Origin: Ruminococcus sp.
GTDB taxonomy: Bacteria > Bacillota_A > Clostridia > Oscillospirales > Ruminococcaceae
Length of the DNA stretch: 39,324 nucleotides
Reading direction: 5' to 3'
NCBI RefSeq assembly: GCF_024684275.1
Contig: NZ_JAIKXF010000020.1
Coordinates: 1 to 39,324 of the forward strand
The position numbers and the translations under genes are program-made. Below are positions 1-8,809 of the stretch, piece by piece (the first letter of the stretch is position 1; each line of letters starts with the position of its first letter). A model generated the notes under the pieces. That model was not told where the DNA came from and ran no database searches. It worked only from the letters and a program-made list of their open reading frames with translations.

Positions 1-582
1 GGTATCCATCAGAAGGCTGACGCCTGCGAGTTCGGCATTATCCCTGCCAAGAGCAAAATGGGACTGGACATCATGTCTATAAATCTTCTTCTTGAGAACG
101 AGTCCGATCCTGTTGTATGGAGAGGTCCTGTTATTGCAGGAGTCGTAAAGCAGTTCTGGACAGACGTTATCTGGAAGGATATTGATTGCCTCGTAGTTGA
201 TATGCCTCCTGGAACAGGCGATGTTCCGCTGACTGTATTCCAGTCTTTGCCTGTAGACGGTATCGTTATCGTTACATCTCCTCAGGAGCTTGTTTCCATG
301 ATAGTTGAGAAGGCTGTAAAAATGGCTAAGCTGATGAATATCCCTATTCTCGGTATCATCGAGAATATGAGCTATTTTGAATGTCCCGACTGCGGCAAGC
401 GCCACAGCATCTATGGCGAGAGCCATATAGAGGAGATTGCTGCTCAGTACGATATTCCCGTGCTGGCTAAGCTCCCTATTGATCCGCAGCTTGCAAAGCT
501 CTGCGATCAGGGTACGATAGAGCTCTTCGAGAGCGAGTGGCTCACAGAAGCAGCTGAGAAGATAGTTTCGCTGGAAAAGTGA
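1..582 (+). CDS. Mrp/ApbC (NBP35-like) Fe-S cluster carrier ATPase, 3' part
   Basis: The reading frame is open from the first base, so the gene starts upstream of the window and only about 193 C-terminal residues are seen. Mrp/ApbC proteins are cytosolic P-loop ATPases of the MinD/ParA group that bind and transfer Fe-S clusters to apo-proteins. Visible family features, in order, are the WRGP segment, the Walker B-like block VDMPPGTGD, the VTSPQE block, GIIENMSYF, and a CxxC pair in ECPDCG that would hold the cluster at the dimer interface. The Walker A loop lies upstream, outside the window. The gene ends just before a strong terminator. Family call is firm; the exact cellular target cannot be read from sequence. 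Confidence 0.9.
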   Translation, partial: GIHQKADACEFGIIPAKSKMGLDIMSINLLLENESDPVVWRGPVIAGVVKQFWTDVIWKDIDCLVVDMPPGTGDVPLTVFQSLPVDGIVIVTSPQELVSMIVEKAVKMAKLMNIPILGIIENMSYFECPDCGKRHSIYGESHIEEIAAQYDIPVLAKLPIDPQLAKLCDQGTIELFESEWLTEAAEKIVSLEK

Positions 583-593
583 ATCAGATGTAT

Positions 594-620
594 GGGACGC
601 CGTCATTGGCGTCCTTTTTG
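594..620 (+). terminator. Rho-independent terminator of the Mrp gene
   Basis: A 7-bp perfect stem (GGACGCC 595-601 with GGCGTCC 608-614), a 6-base loop and a run of five T. It sits 12 bases after the stop codon. The rest of the gap up to 828 shows no gene or clear promoter. Confidence 0.85.
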
Positions 621-827
621 TCTTTTGGCAAGTGAAAAGCGGTAATATCCGTCCTTTCTTATGTTCTCAAAAGTTGGTTTTTGAGTTGCCCTAAAGTGAA
701 TTGCTTTTTGTAAGTGAGTATCAGTCCGTGCACGGTTATTGGACTTTACATACAATTATGAAGCCGGCGCATCAATAATGTCATCTCAGCCTTTTTCCGC
801 ATATAATAAAGCGGAAGGAGTGATCTT

Positions 828-1157
828 ATGGAAAAAGCAGAAATTATCGCCATTGCAGTTGTAGCTGTTATTGCTGCCGCGGAGCTGTTCTGTCTGTTTA
901 TATGCTCAAAGCTGCGAAACAAAAGTTATCCACTGTGTGCTGTACTGCCTGTGACTGCACAGGATAATGAGCTCAGGCAGCGTCTGGAATACATAGCCTC
1001 TATTATCGAGGACGGAAGTGCTTTCATCGGAGCTGTACTGCTCATAGATATTGACGGCTCGCAGGAGCAGTTACAGCTTTGCAGGGATTTCTGCACTCAC
1101 TATCATGTTATGGAGCTTATAAAAATTGCAGACATTGAAAAGCACTTGAAGAATTGA
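828..1157 (+). CDS. Small membrane-anchored protein of unknown function
   Basis: 109 residues. The start is supported by GGAAGGAG ending 8 bases upstream. Residues about 6-27 form one hydrophobic segment (an Ala/Val/Ile-rich stretch followed by LFCLFIC), and a short basic patch (SKLRNK) follows, so the N-terminus is probably outside and the rest cytosolic. The soluble part (about 80 residues) has an alternating strand/helix look and includes LLIDIDGSQEQ, but I recognise no family. It stands alone between a terminator and the recD2 promoter repeats. Called as a gene because of the clean Shine-Dalgarno site, membrane segment and coding-like composition. Confidence 0.7.
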   Translation: MEKAEIIAIAVVAVIAAAELFCLFICSKLRNKSYPLCAVLPVTAQDNELRQRLEYIASIIEDGSAFIGAVLLIDIDGSQEQLQLCRDFCTHYHVMELIKIADIEKHLKN

Positions 1158-1193
1158 GAACTTAAAATGGAGAATTATAATATCACTTTTTAC

Positions 1194-1231
1194 GCCGCGC
1201 AGCTTGCTATTCCAAAGCTTTTGTGTTATAA
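1194..1231 (+). repeat. 38-bp direct repeat, copy 1
   Basis: Matches copy 2 (1289-1326) at 37 of 38 positions. It is followed at once by a GC-rich inverted sequence (GCGGCGAGCCGCCGC, 1231-1246) and a short T-run, which may act as a small hairpin terminator. In this copy the TATAAT seen in copy 2 is changed to TATAAG, so it is a weaker promoter. Confidence 0.8.
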
Positions 1232-1288
1232 GCGGCGAGCCGCCGCAGCCTTTTTCGCGTAAAAGTATAGCAGAGCAGAAAATTTTAT

Positions 1289-1326
1289 GCCGCGCAGCTT
1301 GCTATTCCATAGCTTTTGTGTTATAA
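1289..1326 (+). repeat. 38-bp direct repeat, copy 2 (holds the recD2 promoter)
   Basis: Second copy of the repeat at 1194-1231, one mismatch in 38. Its right half supplies the -35 and most of the -10 of the promoter described at 1299-1327. Confidence 0.8.
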
Positions 1327-1327
1327 T
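1299..1327 (+). promoter_or_regulatory. Promoter of recD2
   Basis: TTGCTA (1299-1304), 17-bp spacer, TATAAT (1322-1327). It lies 35 bases before the recD2 start and almost entirely inside repeat copy 2. Confidence 0.65.
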
Positions 1328-1361
1328 ATAAATTGTATTTTTATGTGCAGAGGTGAAAACG

Positions 1362-3584
1362 GTGGAGCACGAGGTCCTTCACATTGAGGGCACTGTGGAA
1401 AATGTCCTTTATAAAAACGAAAATAACGGATATATCGTCCTTGACCTTGATGCAGGCGGTGAGCTTATCACCGTTGTGGGAGAGCTTGGCGACATTGAGG
1501 AGGGCGAGGGACTTATCCTTGAGGGGAGCTACATAACTCATCCACGCTTCGGCACTCAGTTCAGCGCGGTGTACTGTGAGAGAAAGCTGCCTGAAACTGT
1601 GGTAAATATTGAGAAATATCTCGCTTCGGGAGCTGTTAAGGGCATTGGTCCGGGGCTTGCAAAGAAGATAGTTGAGGTCTTCGGAGACCGTACTCTCGAT
1701 ATTATGGAGAACGCTCCTTTTCGTCTTTCTGAGATAAAGGGCATATCTCCCAAGAAGTGCGACGAGATAGCCGCAGAGGCACAGAAGCTTTTCTGCCTGC
1801 GCAATCTCATGTCATTCCTGTCCCAGTATGAGGTGAAATCACGCTTTGCCATGAATACCTACAGGAAGTACGGCTCTGATGCAATGACGCTCCTTAAACT
1901 GAATCCATATCTGCTTTGCAGTGAAAGCATAGACCTTGAATTTGCAAAAGCTGACACTATCGCCCATGATATGCATATAGCCCGAAATGACAGCAAGCGC
2001 ATACTCGCAGGCGTACAGTATATACTCCGCGCCAACAGCGGCATAGGCCACACCTGTCTGCCGCTGGAGGTGCTTGCAAAAAAAGCACAGGACGTTCTCG
2101 GCGTATCGGAAAGCGACTTCTACGGCGCTTACAACGCCGCTCTTGATGATGACGATCTTTTTGAGTATGTCAAGAATGATATTGAATTCGTATATCTCCC
2201 GGATTATTTCTATGCGGAAAGCTTTATTTCCGACAGGATACACGTTCTTAAAGACTTTTCCTCTCCCGAGGACTTCAACTATGATACCCTCATTGACATA
2301 GAGGAAGAGGAGCATAACATAAAGTATGAAAAGCTCCAGCGACAGGCTATAACCACTGCTGTTTCACGGGGGCTTATGGTGCTTACGGGAGGTCCGGGTA
2401 CAGGTAAGACCACTACACTCAACGCTATCATTTCTATATTTGAAAAGCGCGGCATGAAGGTGCTCCTTGCTGCTCCTACAGGCAGAGCCGCTAAGCGTAT
2501 GTCTGATTTGGCAGGCTGTGAGGCAAAGACCATACACCGCCTCCTTGAAGTGGTATACGACTCGGGAGACAGGCTTACCTTCGCCCATAACGAGAATAAT
2601 CCCCTTGACTGTGACGTGCTTGTTATAGACGAGATGTCTATGGTAGACGTGATATTATTTGAGAAGCTGCTCCGTGCGGTAAGGCTTGGCTGCCGGCTTA
2701 TCATGGTGGGGGACAGCGACCAGCTCCCCTCTGTAGGCGCAGGAAATCTTCTCGGTGACATAATCGACAGCGGCATAGTTCCCGTTACTGAGCTGAAGGA
2801 GATCTTCCGACAGGCTCAGCAGAGCGCTATTGTCACAAACGCTCACAAGATAGTCAGAGGCGAATCCCCCGACCTTGAACGCAAGGACAGCGACTTTTTC
2901 TTTTTCAAGAGAAGCGATTATCAAATGGCTTTGCAGCTCATAGTTGACCTTGCCAAGACCAGACTCCCAAAGGCATATAACTATTCTCCCACCGAGGATA
3001 TACAGGTACTAACTCCGTCGCGCAAGGGCGTAACGGGAACTGTTGAGCTCAATAAGCTCTTGCAGTCAGAGCTCAATCCTCCTGCTAAAAACAAGCAGGA
3101 GAAAAAGGGCTACGTATACACCTACCGTGAGGGTGACAAGGTCATGCAGACGCGGAACAACTACGACATCACATGGTCTAAGGACGGCGAGCAGGGCGCA
3201 GGCATCTTCAACGGTGACATCGGACGCATTATCAGCATTGACAACAGAAGCTCCCTTGCTGTTATCGACTTTGACGGCAGAAAGGCTACCTACACCTTTG
3301 ACCTGTTGTCTCAGGTAGACCTTGCCTATGCAGTAACTGTACATAAGAGTCAGGGCTGTGAGTTTGAGGCTGTTATACTCCCCATAATGGGCGGCTTCGA
3401 TAAGCTGTGCTACAGGAATCTGCTGTACACGGCGGTTACAAGAGCAAAAAAGCTCCTCATAATCATCGGTACTGAGGAGAATATATATAAAATGGTAGAC
3501 AACAACAAGCGCACACGGAGATACACCTGTCTGCGCCATATGCTCGCAGGGACAAGCAAAAGCAGTTCTCCCTTTGAGCAGTAA
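1362..3584 (+). CDS. recD2: RecD2-type ATP-dependent DNA helicase (SF1B)
   Basis: About 740 residues, the usual size for RecD2/YrrC proteins of bacteria that lack RecBCD. RecD2 is a 5'-3' DNA helicase linked to mismatch repair and replication-fork handling. The N-terminal third has the OB-like and HhH-like part (VKGIGPGLAKKIVE, then IKGISPKKCDEIA). The helicase core has Walker A GGPGTGKT at residues 343-350, LAAPTGRAAKRM (motif Ia), VIDEMSMVD (Walker B, D423/E424), VGDSDQLPSVGAG (motif III), and the C-terminal TVHKSQGCEF and YTAVTRAKK (motifs V-VI). Two GTG starts are possible, 1353 and 1362; I prefer 1362 because AGAGG ends 8 bases before it, while 1353 has no usable Shine-Dalgarno site. mreB follows after 15 bases, probably in the same transcript. 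Confidence 0.93.
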   Translation: MEHEVLHIEGTVENVLYKNENNGYIVLDLDAGGELITVVGELGDIEEGEGLILEGSYITHPRFGTQFSAVYCERKLPETVVNIEKYLASGAVKGIGPGLAKKIVEVFGDRTLDIMENAPFRLSEIKGISPKKCDEIAAEAQKLFCLRNLMSFLSQYEVKSRFAMNTYRKYGSDAMTLLKLNPYLLCSESIDLEFAKADTIAHDMHIARNDSKRILAGVQYILRANSGIGHTCLPLEVLAKKAQDVLGVSESDFYGAYNAALDDDDLFEYVKNDIEFVYLPDYFYAESFISDRIHVLKDFSSPEDFNYDTLIDIEEEEHNIKYEKLQRQAITTAVSRGLMVLTGGPGTGKTTTLNAIISIFEKRGMKVLLAAPTGRAAKRMSDLAGCEAKTIHRLLEVVYDSGDRLTFAHNENNPLDCDVLVIDEMSMVDVILFEKLLRAVRLGCRLIMVGDSDQLPSVGAGNLLGDIIDSGIVPVTELKEIFRQAQQSAIVTNAHKIVRGESPDLERKDSDFFFFKRSDYQMALQLIVDLAKTRLPKAYNYSPTEDIQVLTPSRKGVTGTVELNKLLQSELNPPAKNKQEKKGYVYTYREGDKVMQTRNNYDITWSKDGEQGAGIFNGDIGRIISIDNRSSLAVIDFDGRKATYTFDLLSQVDLAYAVTVHKSQGCEFEAVILPIMGGFDKLCYRNLLYTAVTRAKKLLIIIGTEENIYKMVDNNKRTRRYTCLRHMLAGTSKSSSPFEQ

Positions 3585-3599
3585 GAAAGGAAGATAAAA

Positions 3600-4619
3600 A
3601 TGGCAAATACTGATATCGGTATCGACCTCGGTACCTCAAATATCGTTATGACTATGGGAAATAAGGGCGTTGTACTCAGCGAGCCCTCTGTAATAGCCTA
3701 CAACACAAGAACGGAAAGAGTTCTTGCTGTAGGAAAGGAAGCCTATGAGATGATAGGCAGAAATCCCGACTATATCGCCGTAAGACGTCCTATCAGCGAG
3801 GGAGTCATCTCCGACGACGATCTGACACACAGCATGATACGTGAATTCATATTAAAGGTCACAGGCAGACAGCTTATGAAGCCCCGTATAGTCATCTGCA
3901 TACCCTCCTTCATTACCGACATAGAGAGCCGTGCAGTCGTAGAAGCTGCAAAGAGCGCAGGCTCAAGACAGGTATACCTCATTCAGGAGCCTATTGCTGC
4001 TATGATAGGCGCAGGCGTAAACATAACAAAGGCTAAGGGACACATGATAGTTGATATTGGCGGCGGAACTACCGATGTTGCTATAGTTTCCATGAACGGC
4101 GTTGTACGTTCACACACTGTCAAGGTCGCAGGAAATGCCATAGATCGCTCTATCATCAAGTATATGCAGAACAAGTACAAGCTCCTTATCGGTGAGAGAA
4201 CTGCCGAAAAGGTCAAGATAGAGCTGTGTAACCTTTATGACCCCAGCGACGAGATGACCTACATAGTTAAGGGCAGAAGCCTGCTAAAAGGTCTGCCTGC
4301 ACAGGTGCTTCTCAGCGAAACAGAGCTTTTTGAGGCTATCGAGGACGATACCTTTACCATTATGGAGGCTATCCGCAAGGTGCTTGAGGAAGCTCCACCT
4401 GAGCTGGTGGGAGACATCTATGACAATGGCCTGCTTCTCACAGGCGGCGGTGCTCTGCTGGGCGGACTTACTCAGCTCATCAAGCGTACACTCGGCATAA
4501 ACTGCAATATTGCAAAGGACTCGATAAACTGTGTTGCAAAGGGTACAGGCATGGCATTCGGCAGAATGACTACCCTCCTTGATGGATTTGAAGCAGCAAC
4601 GGTGTATAAATACAGATAA
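3600..4619 (+). CDS. mreB: MreB/Mbl-family actin-like cell-shape protein
   Basis: 339 residues, standard MreB length. MreB-type proteins polymerise under the membrane and guide peptidoglycan synthesis. Visible actin-fold motifs are the phosphate-1 loop DIGIDLGTSN near the start, the phosphate-2 loop VDIGGGTTDVA, the EPIAAMIGAG segment, and the adenosine-binding LLTGGGALLGG near the end. AAGGA lies 9 bases before the ATG. mreC and mreD are not next to it; recD2 is 15 bases upstream and a terminator follows. In cocci an MreB-like protein is of some interest, but the cell shape here is unknown. It could be Mbl or MreBH rather than MreB itself; the paralogues are not separable by eye. Confidence 0.93.
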   Translation: MANTDIGIDLGTSNIVMTMGNKGVVLSEPSVIAYNTRTERVLAVGKEAYEMIGRNPDYIAVRRPISEGVISDDDLTHSMIREFILKVTGRQLMKPRIVICIPSFITDIESRAVVEAAKSAGSRQVYLIQEPIAAMIGAGVNITKAKGHMIVDIGGGTTDVAIVSMNGVVRSHTVKVAGNAIDRSIIKYMQNKYKLLIGERTAEKVKIELCNLYDPSDEMTYIVKGRSLLKGLPAQVLLSETELFEAIEDDTFTIMEAIRKVLEEAPPELVGDIYDNGLLLTGGGALLGGLTQLIKRTLGINCNIAKDSINCVAKGTGMAFGRMTTLLDGFEAATVYKYR

Positions 4620-4692
4620 AGCGCTAAAAATATCAAATGAGAAGCAGGGACTGATGTCAACATCAGGCTGTAAATAAAAAGTGTAATTAAAA

Positions 4693-4724
4693 GGGGCGAT
4701 GTTCACATCGCCCCTGCATTTTTT
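4693..4724 (+). terminator. Terminator after mreB
   Basis: 9-bp perfect stem (GGGGCGATG 4693-4701, CATCGCCCC 4706-4714), loop TTCA, then TGCATTTTTT. The stem resembles the REP-like hairpins at 15849-15920, so a dispersed hairpin may be serving as a terminator. It could also serve the convergent GNAT gene. Confidence 0.8.
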
Positions 4725-4764
4725 ATATATGCACTGATAACTTGAAAACGACAAAAGGCGCTTG

Positions 4765-5502
4765 TTAAAGGCAGTTCCTTCTTATCAGCAAACATTCGCT
4801 GTACTTGACAAATCCCAGCTTTTCTGCTGTACGTGCCGAGCCGAGATTGGAACGCTGACAGGACCATGTTGGCTGTCGATATGGGAGTATCTCACGTATT
4901 ACAGCGGCAGCTGCCGTATATGCAAGACCGCGTTGCTGATAGGCTTTTGAAGTTTCAATGCCTATATCTGCCTCATCTCTGCTGACAGCAGATGAGAAAG
5001 CCCATGAGGCAGCTTCGTTTCCGTGCATTATGCAGACTCCTGTGCCATATTTGCTGAACTGTTCAAAGCTGTCCCAATAGAGCGATGGCGCCACTGTACC
5101 TGTAATGCTGTCAAAAAGCTCACTGTCGATATTTCTGAGGCAAAAGCCTTCGGGAATGTGTATATCGGGGGGAGTCTTAGCGGCGTATCTGTAAATATCA
5201 CGAGGAATAAGCTCAACTCCGCCCATATCTGCAAGCTTTTGGGATAATGACCTGTCATTGCACATGAGTTTCAGATTTTCCGTAAGGATAAGCTCGTGTA
5301 TCTCTTTGAGCTCATCATCGTCAGGCTTTCCTGAGATAAATGTGAAGTTGTTTTTGTGACGGATAAGTATGCAGTTTTGTGCTTCATAAATACTGCCGCT
5401 CTGATATTTTTCAGTGACGGAAAGCGGAAAAACTCTGCATATGTCAATGGTTTCCGCACAGTTGATAAAGCGGCTGCATTCGTCTGGAAAAATTGTTTTC
5501 AT
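4765..5502 (-). CDS. GNAT-family N-acetyltransferase
   Basis: 245 residues. The C-terminal half has the acetyl-CoA binding fold: IGIETSKAYQQRGLAYTAAAAVI gives the R/Q-x-x-G-x-A loop after strand 4, and NLGSARTAEKLGF is the usual N-x-x-S-x-x-x-x-x-K-x-G-F helix. The layout, with a poorly conserved N-terminal half and the C-terminal WSCQRSN segment, resembles the 'GNAT acetyltransferase' group that includes the ZmaR zwittermicin-resistance protein. The substrate is unknown. The start is supported by AGAGGTGA upstream. It follows the acyltransferase gene after a terminator, so it is probably transcribed alone. Confidence 0.82.
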   Translation of the reverse strand: MKTIFPDECSRFINCAETIDICRVFPLSVTEKYQSGSIYEAQNCILIRHKNNFTFISGKPDDDELKEIHELILTENLKLMCNDRSLSQKLADMGGVELIPRDIYRYAAKTPPDIHIPEGFCLRNIDSELFDSITGTVAPSLYWDSFEQFSKYGTGVCIMHGNEAASWAFSSAVSRDEADIGIETSKAYQQRGLAYTAAAAVIREILPYRQPTWSCQRSNLGSARTAEKLGFVKYSECLLIRRNCL

Positions 5503-5521
5503 TGCTTCACCTCTGAGTAAT

Positions 5522-5542
5522 AAAAAGCTCCCCGAAGGGAGC
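5522..5542 (-). terminator. Terminator of the lipoprotein/acyltransferase transcript
   Basis: On the minus strand GCTCCC-TTCG-GGGAGC is followed by TTTTTA. The tight UUCG-type tetraloop and T-run lie just after the acyltransferase stop. Confidence 0.8.
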
Positions 5543-5548
5543 CTGTCA

Positions 5549-6595
5549 TTATATTATCTTGTTTACGTAAGGAACGAATTTAAGCAGTCTCGTTACTGCA
5601 TAAGAAATGATAAGAGTAATTATGCATATCCCGATGACAGCTATAGTGCCGCCGTGCTCGAATGGATTGAACTTCATAACGGCGAAGATGAATTTAAGCA
5701 CCGCCATATGTATCAGATATATGCCGAAAGAGCAGTTGTCAAGCTCTGCGGCGATAGTGTCGAGGACGGGGAAAGGCTTGTTCCTTGTTCTGCGGAAAAA
5801 TCCGTAAGCTCCCACAGAAGCAGCTATATACACAGGGAATGAGTAGCCCTCAAGAAGCGCCTTGACCTTACCGCTTGTTTCCGGAGCTGTTTCAGCTGAT
5901 GTGCAGCTGTAAACCGTCAGCATAGCGGTTATTCCGATACAGATGAAAAACATCAGTCCGCAGGCGTTCTTCGGAAGCTTGATTATGCCCGTGTGGAGCA
6001 CATTACCGAGGAACAGATACAGCGGATAGATACTGAACACGCATATATAAAACGGCAGCTTTTTGCCCGAAACTGTCTCTATAAATGGCAGCACCGACAG
6101 AAATGTGCAGTACACAAGGAGCAGATACTTCAGGTCGTTTGGCTTTGCGTTGGTGCTTATCATCTTGTAGAACGGGAGCAGGAGATATATCGCCAGCATA
6201 AGGTAGATATACCACATATGCGCCCAGCCTGTTCCTAAGAATATATCACTGAATATATCCTTTACGGTCTCTCCTGCGGACGAATGCTTTATCAGAGCAG
6301 CATCGAATACTGAAAAAAGCACCGAGAATACCACAAGAGCTATTGCCATACGGGGAATGTATTTTCCGAAGAGCTTCTTGTTTGAAAGGATACGGTTCCT
6401 GTCAAGAAGTAGAGCTCCGCTTGCCATTACGAAGCAGGGCACAGCCCACATCATGGCGTTTCTTATTGAGAGCATAGTGCTCTGAGCGCCTGTTGCTGCC
6501 GCAAAAGCATTGGCTGCGTAGAATGCGTGAAGCACCACAACAGCTATGCAGGAAACAGCTTTAAGGCGGCTCAGATAAAGTATGCGGTTATTCAT
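5549..6595 (-). CDS. Membrane acyltransferase (acyltransferase-3 family)
   Basis: 348 residues, mostly hydrophobic with about ten membrane helices, typical of acyltransferase-3 proteins that O-acetylate cell-surface or secreted polysaccharides. The family hallmarks are at the N-terminus: YLSRLKAVSCIAVVVLHAFY with the conserved R and H, then VPCFVMASGALLLD, matching the usual 'P-x-F-x-x-x-S-G-x-L-L'. No extra SGNH domain is present, so any second transfer step would need another protein. The ATG lies inside the end of the upstream lipoprotein gene (ATGAATAA, 8-base overlap), so translation is probably coupled. Confidence 0.88.
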   Translation of the reverse strand: MNNRILYLSRLKAVSCIAVVVLHAFYAANAFAAATGAQSTMLSIRNAMMWAVPCFVMASGALLLDRNRILSNKKLFGKYIPRMAIALVVFSVLFSVFDAALIKHSSAGETVKDIFSDIFLGTGWAHMWYIYLMLAIYLLLPFYKMISTNAKPNDLKYLLLVYCTFLSVLPFIETVSGKKLPFYICVFSIYPLYLFLGNVLHTGIIKLPKNACGLMFFICIGITAMLTVYSCTSAETAPETSGKVKALLEGYSFPVYIAASVGAYGFFRRTRNKPFPVLDTIAAELDNCSFGIYLIHMAVLKFIFAVMKFNPFEHGGTIAVIGICIITLIISYAVTRLLKFVPYVNKII

Positions 6596-7385
6596 TGAAA
6601 AGTCCGCCGCCGCCGATGCAGCCGCCGTTAGGATCAGGTGCCTGTGTGGGAGCCTCAGTAGGTGCTACATACTGTGTAACAGGCTCAATATACTGAGTTG
6701 CAGGCTCGATATACTGTGTTACAGGCTCCTGATATGCAGGCTGAGTATAAACAGGCTCCTCATAGTAGGACTGCTCGATCTCAGAAGCAGGCTCTGTAGC
6801 TTCTTCGGTTTTGTTTGTCTCAGCGATCATCTTTTCAGCTTCCTTTGTGCTTACCTTTTTGTCAGAGAGCTTGGAGATATACTCGATGTAAGCCATGTCC
6901 TTGTCCATGAGCAGCTCACCCAGCTCAAGATCGCCGAATGGGAACTGGTGGAGCTCAGCTTCCTTATCGTCTGAGAATGTTATCTTTACCGTGTATCCCT
7001 GAGTTGCAATCTCGTCAGTGTCGCCGTAGGTAACGTCGCTGGTCTTAGCGGGAACGTAGTAGAGTCTGCGTCTTTCGTTCTTAGCAAAGATGTCCTTTGC
7101 CTCAAGCATACTTGCAGGATACTCCGCCTCGGTATCAGCCTTGACTGTGAAGCCCTTTATGTCCTTGCCTGTCTTGTTGTCAAGAGTGATGATAAAAACA
7201 GAGTCGCCAGTAGCCTTGTCGCCTATGATCTTCATCTGATCCTCAGATGTTGTAGGCTCTGTAGCTGCTGCCTTTGTAGCAGGGGCAGTTGTTGTTGGCT
7301 GCGGATTTGCCGCAGTAGTTACTTTGCCGCAGCCTGCAAGTGCGAGAGCTGCGATGAATGCTATTGTACCAATTAATTTCTTCAT
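6588..7385 (-). CDS. Lipoprotein with Thr-rich linker and QYIEP repeats
   Basis: 265 residues. Signal peptide MKKLIGTIAFIAALALAGC with lipobox LAGC, so Cys19 is the likely lipidated residue. A Thr/Ala/Pro-rich linker (to about residue 48) leads to a compact domain of about 120 residues (starting near MKIIGDKATGDSVFIITLDN) that I do not recognise. The tail is repetitive: a VTQYIEP / ATQYIEP / VTQYVAP series followed by a Gly-rich end (GGCIGGGG). The gene is translationally coupled to the acyltransferase. I infer that the two work together at the membrane, perhaps the lipoprotein being a surface substrate or partner. Confidence 0.82.
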   Translation of the reverse strand: MKKLIGTIAFIAALALAGCGKVTTAANPQPTTTAPATKAAATEPTTSEDQMKIIGDKATGDSVFIITLDNKTGKDIKGFTVKADTEAEYPASMLEAKDIFAKNERRRLYYVPAKTSDVTYGDTDEIATQGYTVKITFSDDKEAELHQFPFGDLELGELLMDKDMAYIEYISKLSDKKVSTKEAEKMIAETNKTEEATEPASEIEQSYYEEPVYTQPAYQEPVTQYIEPATQYIEPVTQYVAPTEAPTQAPDPNGGCIGGGGLFNE

Positions 7386-7402
7386 GATTTATCCTCCCTC
7401 GG

Positions 7403-8809
7403 TCAGCTCATTACTGAGTCTTTCTGGTACATCCATGTACCTGACTGACCGTATGTTATCATATAACCGTTTCTCTTTGTTTCCTCTGCAAAGTCAGGAT
7501 CACAAACATAAGTTGTGCCGTCGAATGTTATCTCTACCCATGAATGAGGTCCGTATCCGCCTGCCTTCAGAGGAACACGTCCTGATATCTGATGTGCGTC
7601 ATAGCCGAGAAGCTTTGCCATTTCGCAGAACATAGCTGCCATAACGTAGCAGTTGCCCTTGCCGTTCTTGAAGCCGTAGTCCGCATACCACTGCATAGTG
7701 GTCTTTGAGTCCTTCGGGAAATCGTTAGGACCGTAGTAGGGGATAACAGCAGCATTGAATGCGCTCTTGAGATCCCAGCCTACCTGATCGAGCTTTTGCT
7801 TAGCAAGAGGATAGGGGCAAGAGGTAGTCGTTGTTGTCGTTGTAGGCGGCGGTGCGGTAGTTGATACTGTCCAGTTGGTCTGTGAAGCGTAGTAATCCTT
7901 TCTCGCCACTACAGCCTGCACGATAACAGCTGCTGCAAAGTTTATAGGAGCTGATGAGTTGAACTGAGCAGCGTCAACAGTGACCTTGCCGTCCTTGTAT
8001 TTTACAGAATTGATCTTGATATCGGGAATTGCTGTATATTTAGCATCGGGCTCGGCTATCTTGGTAACATATGCCATATTTACATAGCCCGATACGCCGT
8101 TTATATTGACATGACCGTAAGTTCCGTCGCTGTAGGTTATGGTGAACTTCTGTCCCGGAAGTATCTTGCCTAATGACTCGGAATTGAAATTGTGTTCTTT
8201 TCTGATGTTCATATATTCAGTTACAGCTTCTGAGGGGACATATGTACCTGCATAAGCTGAGGAACAGCCGCAGGGAGCCTTTACGACCGCTGTCTTTACC
8301 TTGTATGCTTCGGGATCAAAGAAAGCAGGCTTTACCATAAGCACTGAATCTTTGAAGAAGCTTGAATCATATTTATCTGTGTAGCCCTTTACCACTGTCT
8401 CGGAGAAGTAAGGGGAAAGAGCCTTTTTCAGCTCGTCAGTGGACTTCACCACAGTGCCGCCTGCCTGTATGTCAAGCTTTTTCAGAGCGTCTGTGAATCC
8501 GCTCTGTATGCGGTCTGTCACAGCCTTGAACTGTAAGCTTCTTGGATTGCTGAGGATCAGCTTTCTGAGGCCGGAGATGTCATAGGAATTTACAGCTCCG
8601 TCGCCGTTTATGTCAGCTGCCTCCGACTGTGATTTATCAAGCTCAGCCTTTCCCAGTACATAGTTCTGGAGCAGAGTGAGGTCATCTGCGCTGATAATAC
8701 TGTCATTGTTGATGTCGCCTTTTGAGAGAGCGTAGGTCGAAGCAGGCATAACAGCAGCCGTAGAGATCGCAGCAGCCAGCAGTACGCTCATCACCTTCTG
8801 ATGCTTCAT
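7403..8809 (-). CDS. Secreted dockerin, SH3 and transglutaminase-like protein
   Basis: 468 residues with a signal peptide (about 1-27). A type I dockerin follows directly (about 30-92): GDINNDSIISADDLTLLQNYV and ADINGDGAVNSYDISGLRKLI are the paired Ca-binding segments. The middle holds an SH3-like segment (YMNIRKEHNFNSESLGKILPGQKFTI to GYVNMAYVTKI). A Pro/Thr linker (APPPTTTTTTTS) leads to a C-terminal transglutaminase-like fold with a Cys-His-Asp triad: C387 in GKGNCYVMA, H422 in GPHSWVEI, D437 in VCDPDF. Such domains act as proteases, cross-linkers or amidases; which one is unclear. It should dock onto a cohesin scaffold at the cell surface. It lies just upstream of the lipoprotein gene (17-base gap), so one transcript is likely. 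Confidence 0.88.
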   Translation of the reverse strand: MKHQKVMSVLLAAAISTAAVMPASTYALSKGDINNDSIISADDLTLLQNYVLGKAELDKSQSEAADINGDGAVNSYDISGLRKLILSNPRSLQFKAVTDRIQSGFTDALKKLDIQAGGTVVKSTDELKKALSPYFSETVVKGYTDKYDSSFFKDSVLMVKPAFFDPEAYKVKTAVVKAPCGCSSAYAGTYVPSEAVTEYMNIRKEHNFNSESLGKILPGQKFTITYSDGTYGHVNINGVSGYVNMAYVTKIAEPDAKYTAIPDIKINSVKYKDGKVTVDAAQFNSSAPINFAAAVIVQAVVARKDYYASQTNWTVSTTAPPPTTTTTTTSCPYPLAKQKLDQVGWDLKSAFNAAVIPYYGPNDFPKDSKTTMQWYADYGFKNGKGNCYVMAAMFCEMAKLLGYDAHQISGRVPLKAGGYGPHSWVEITFDGTTYVCDPDFAEETKRNGYMITYGQSGTWMYQKDSVMS

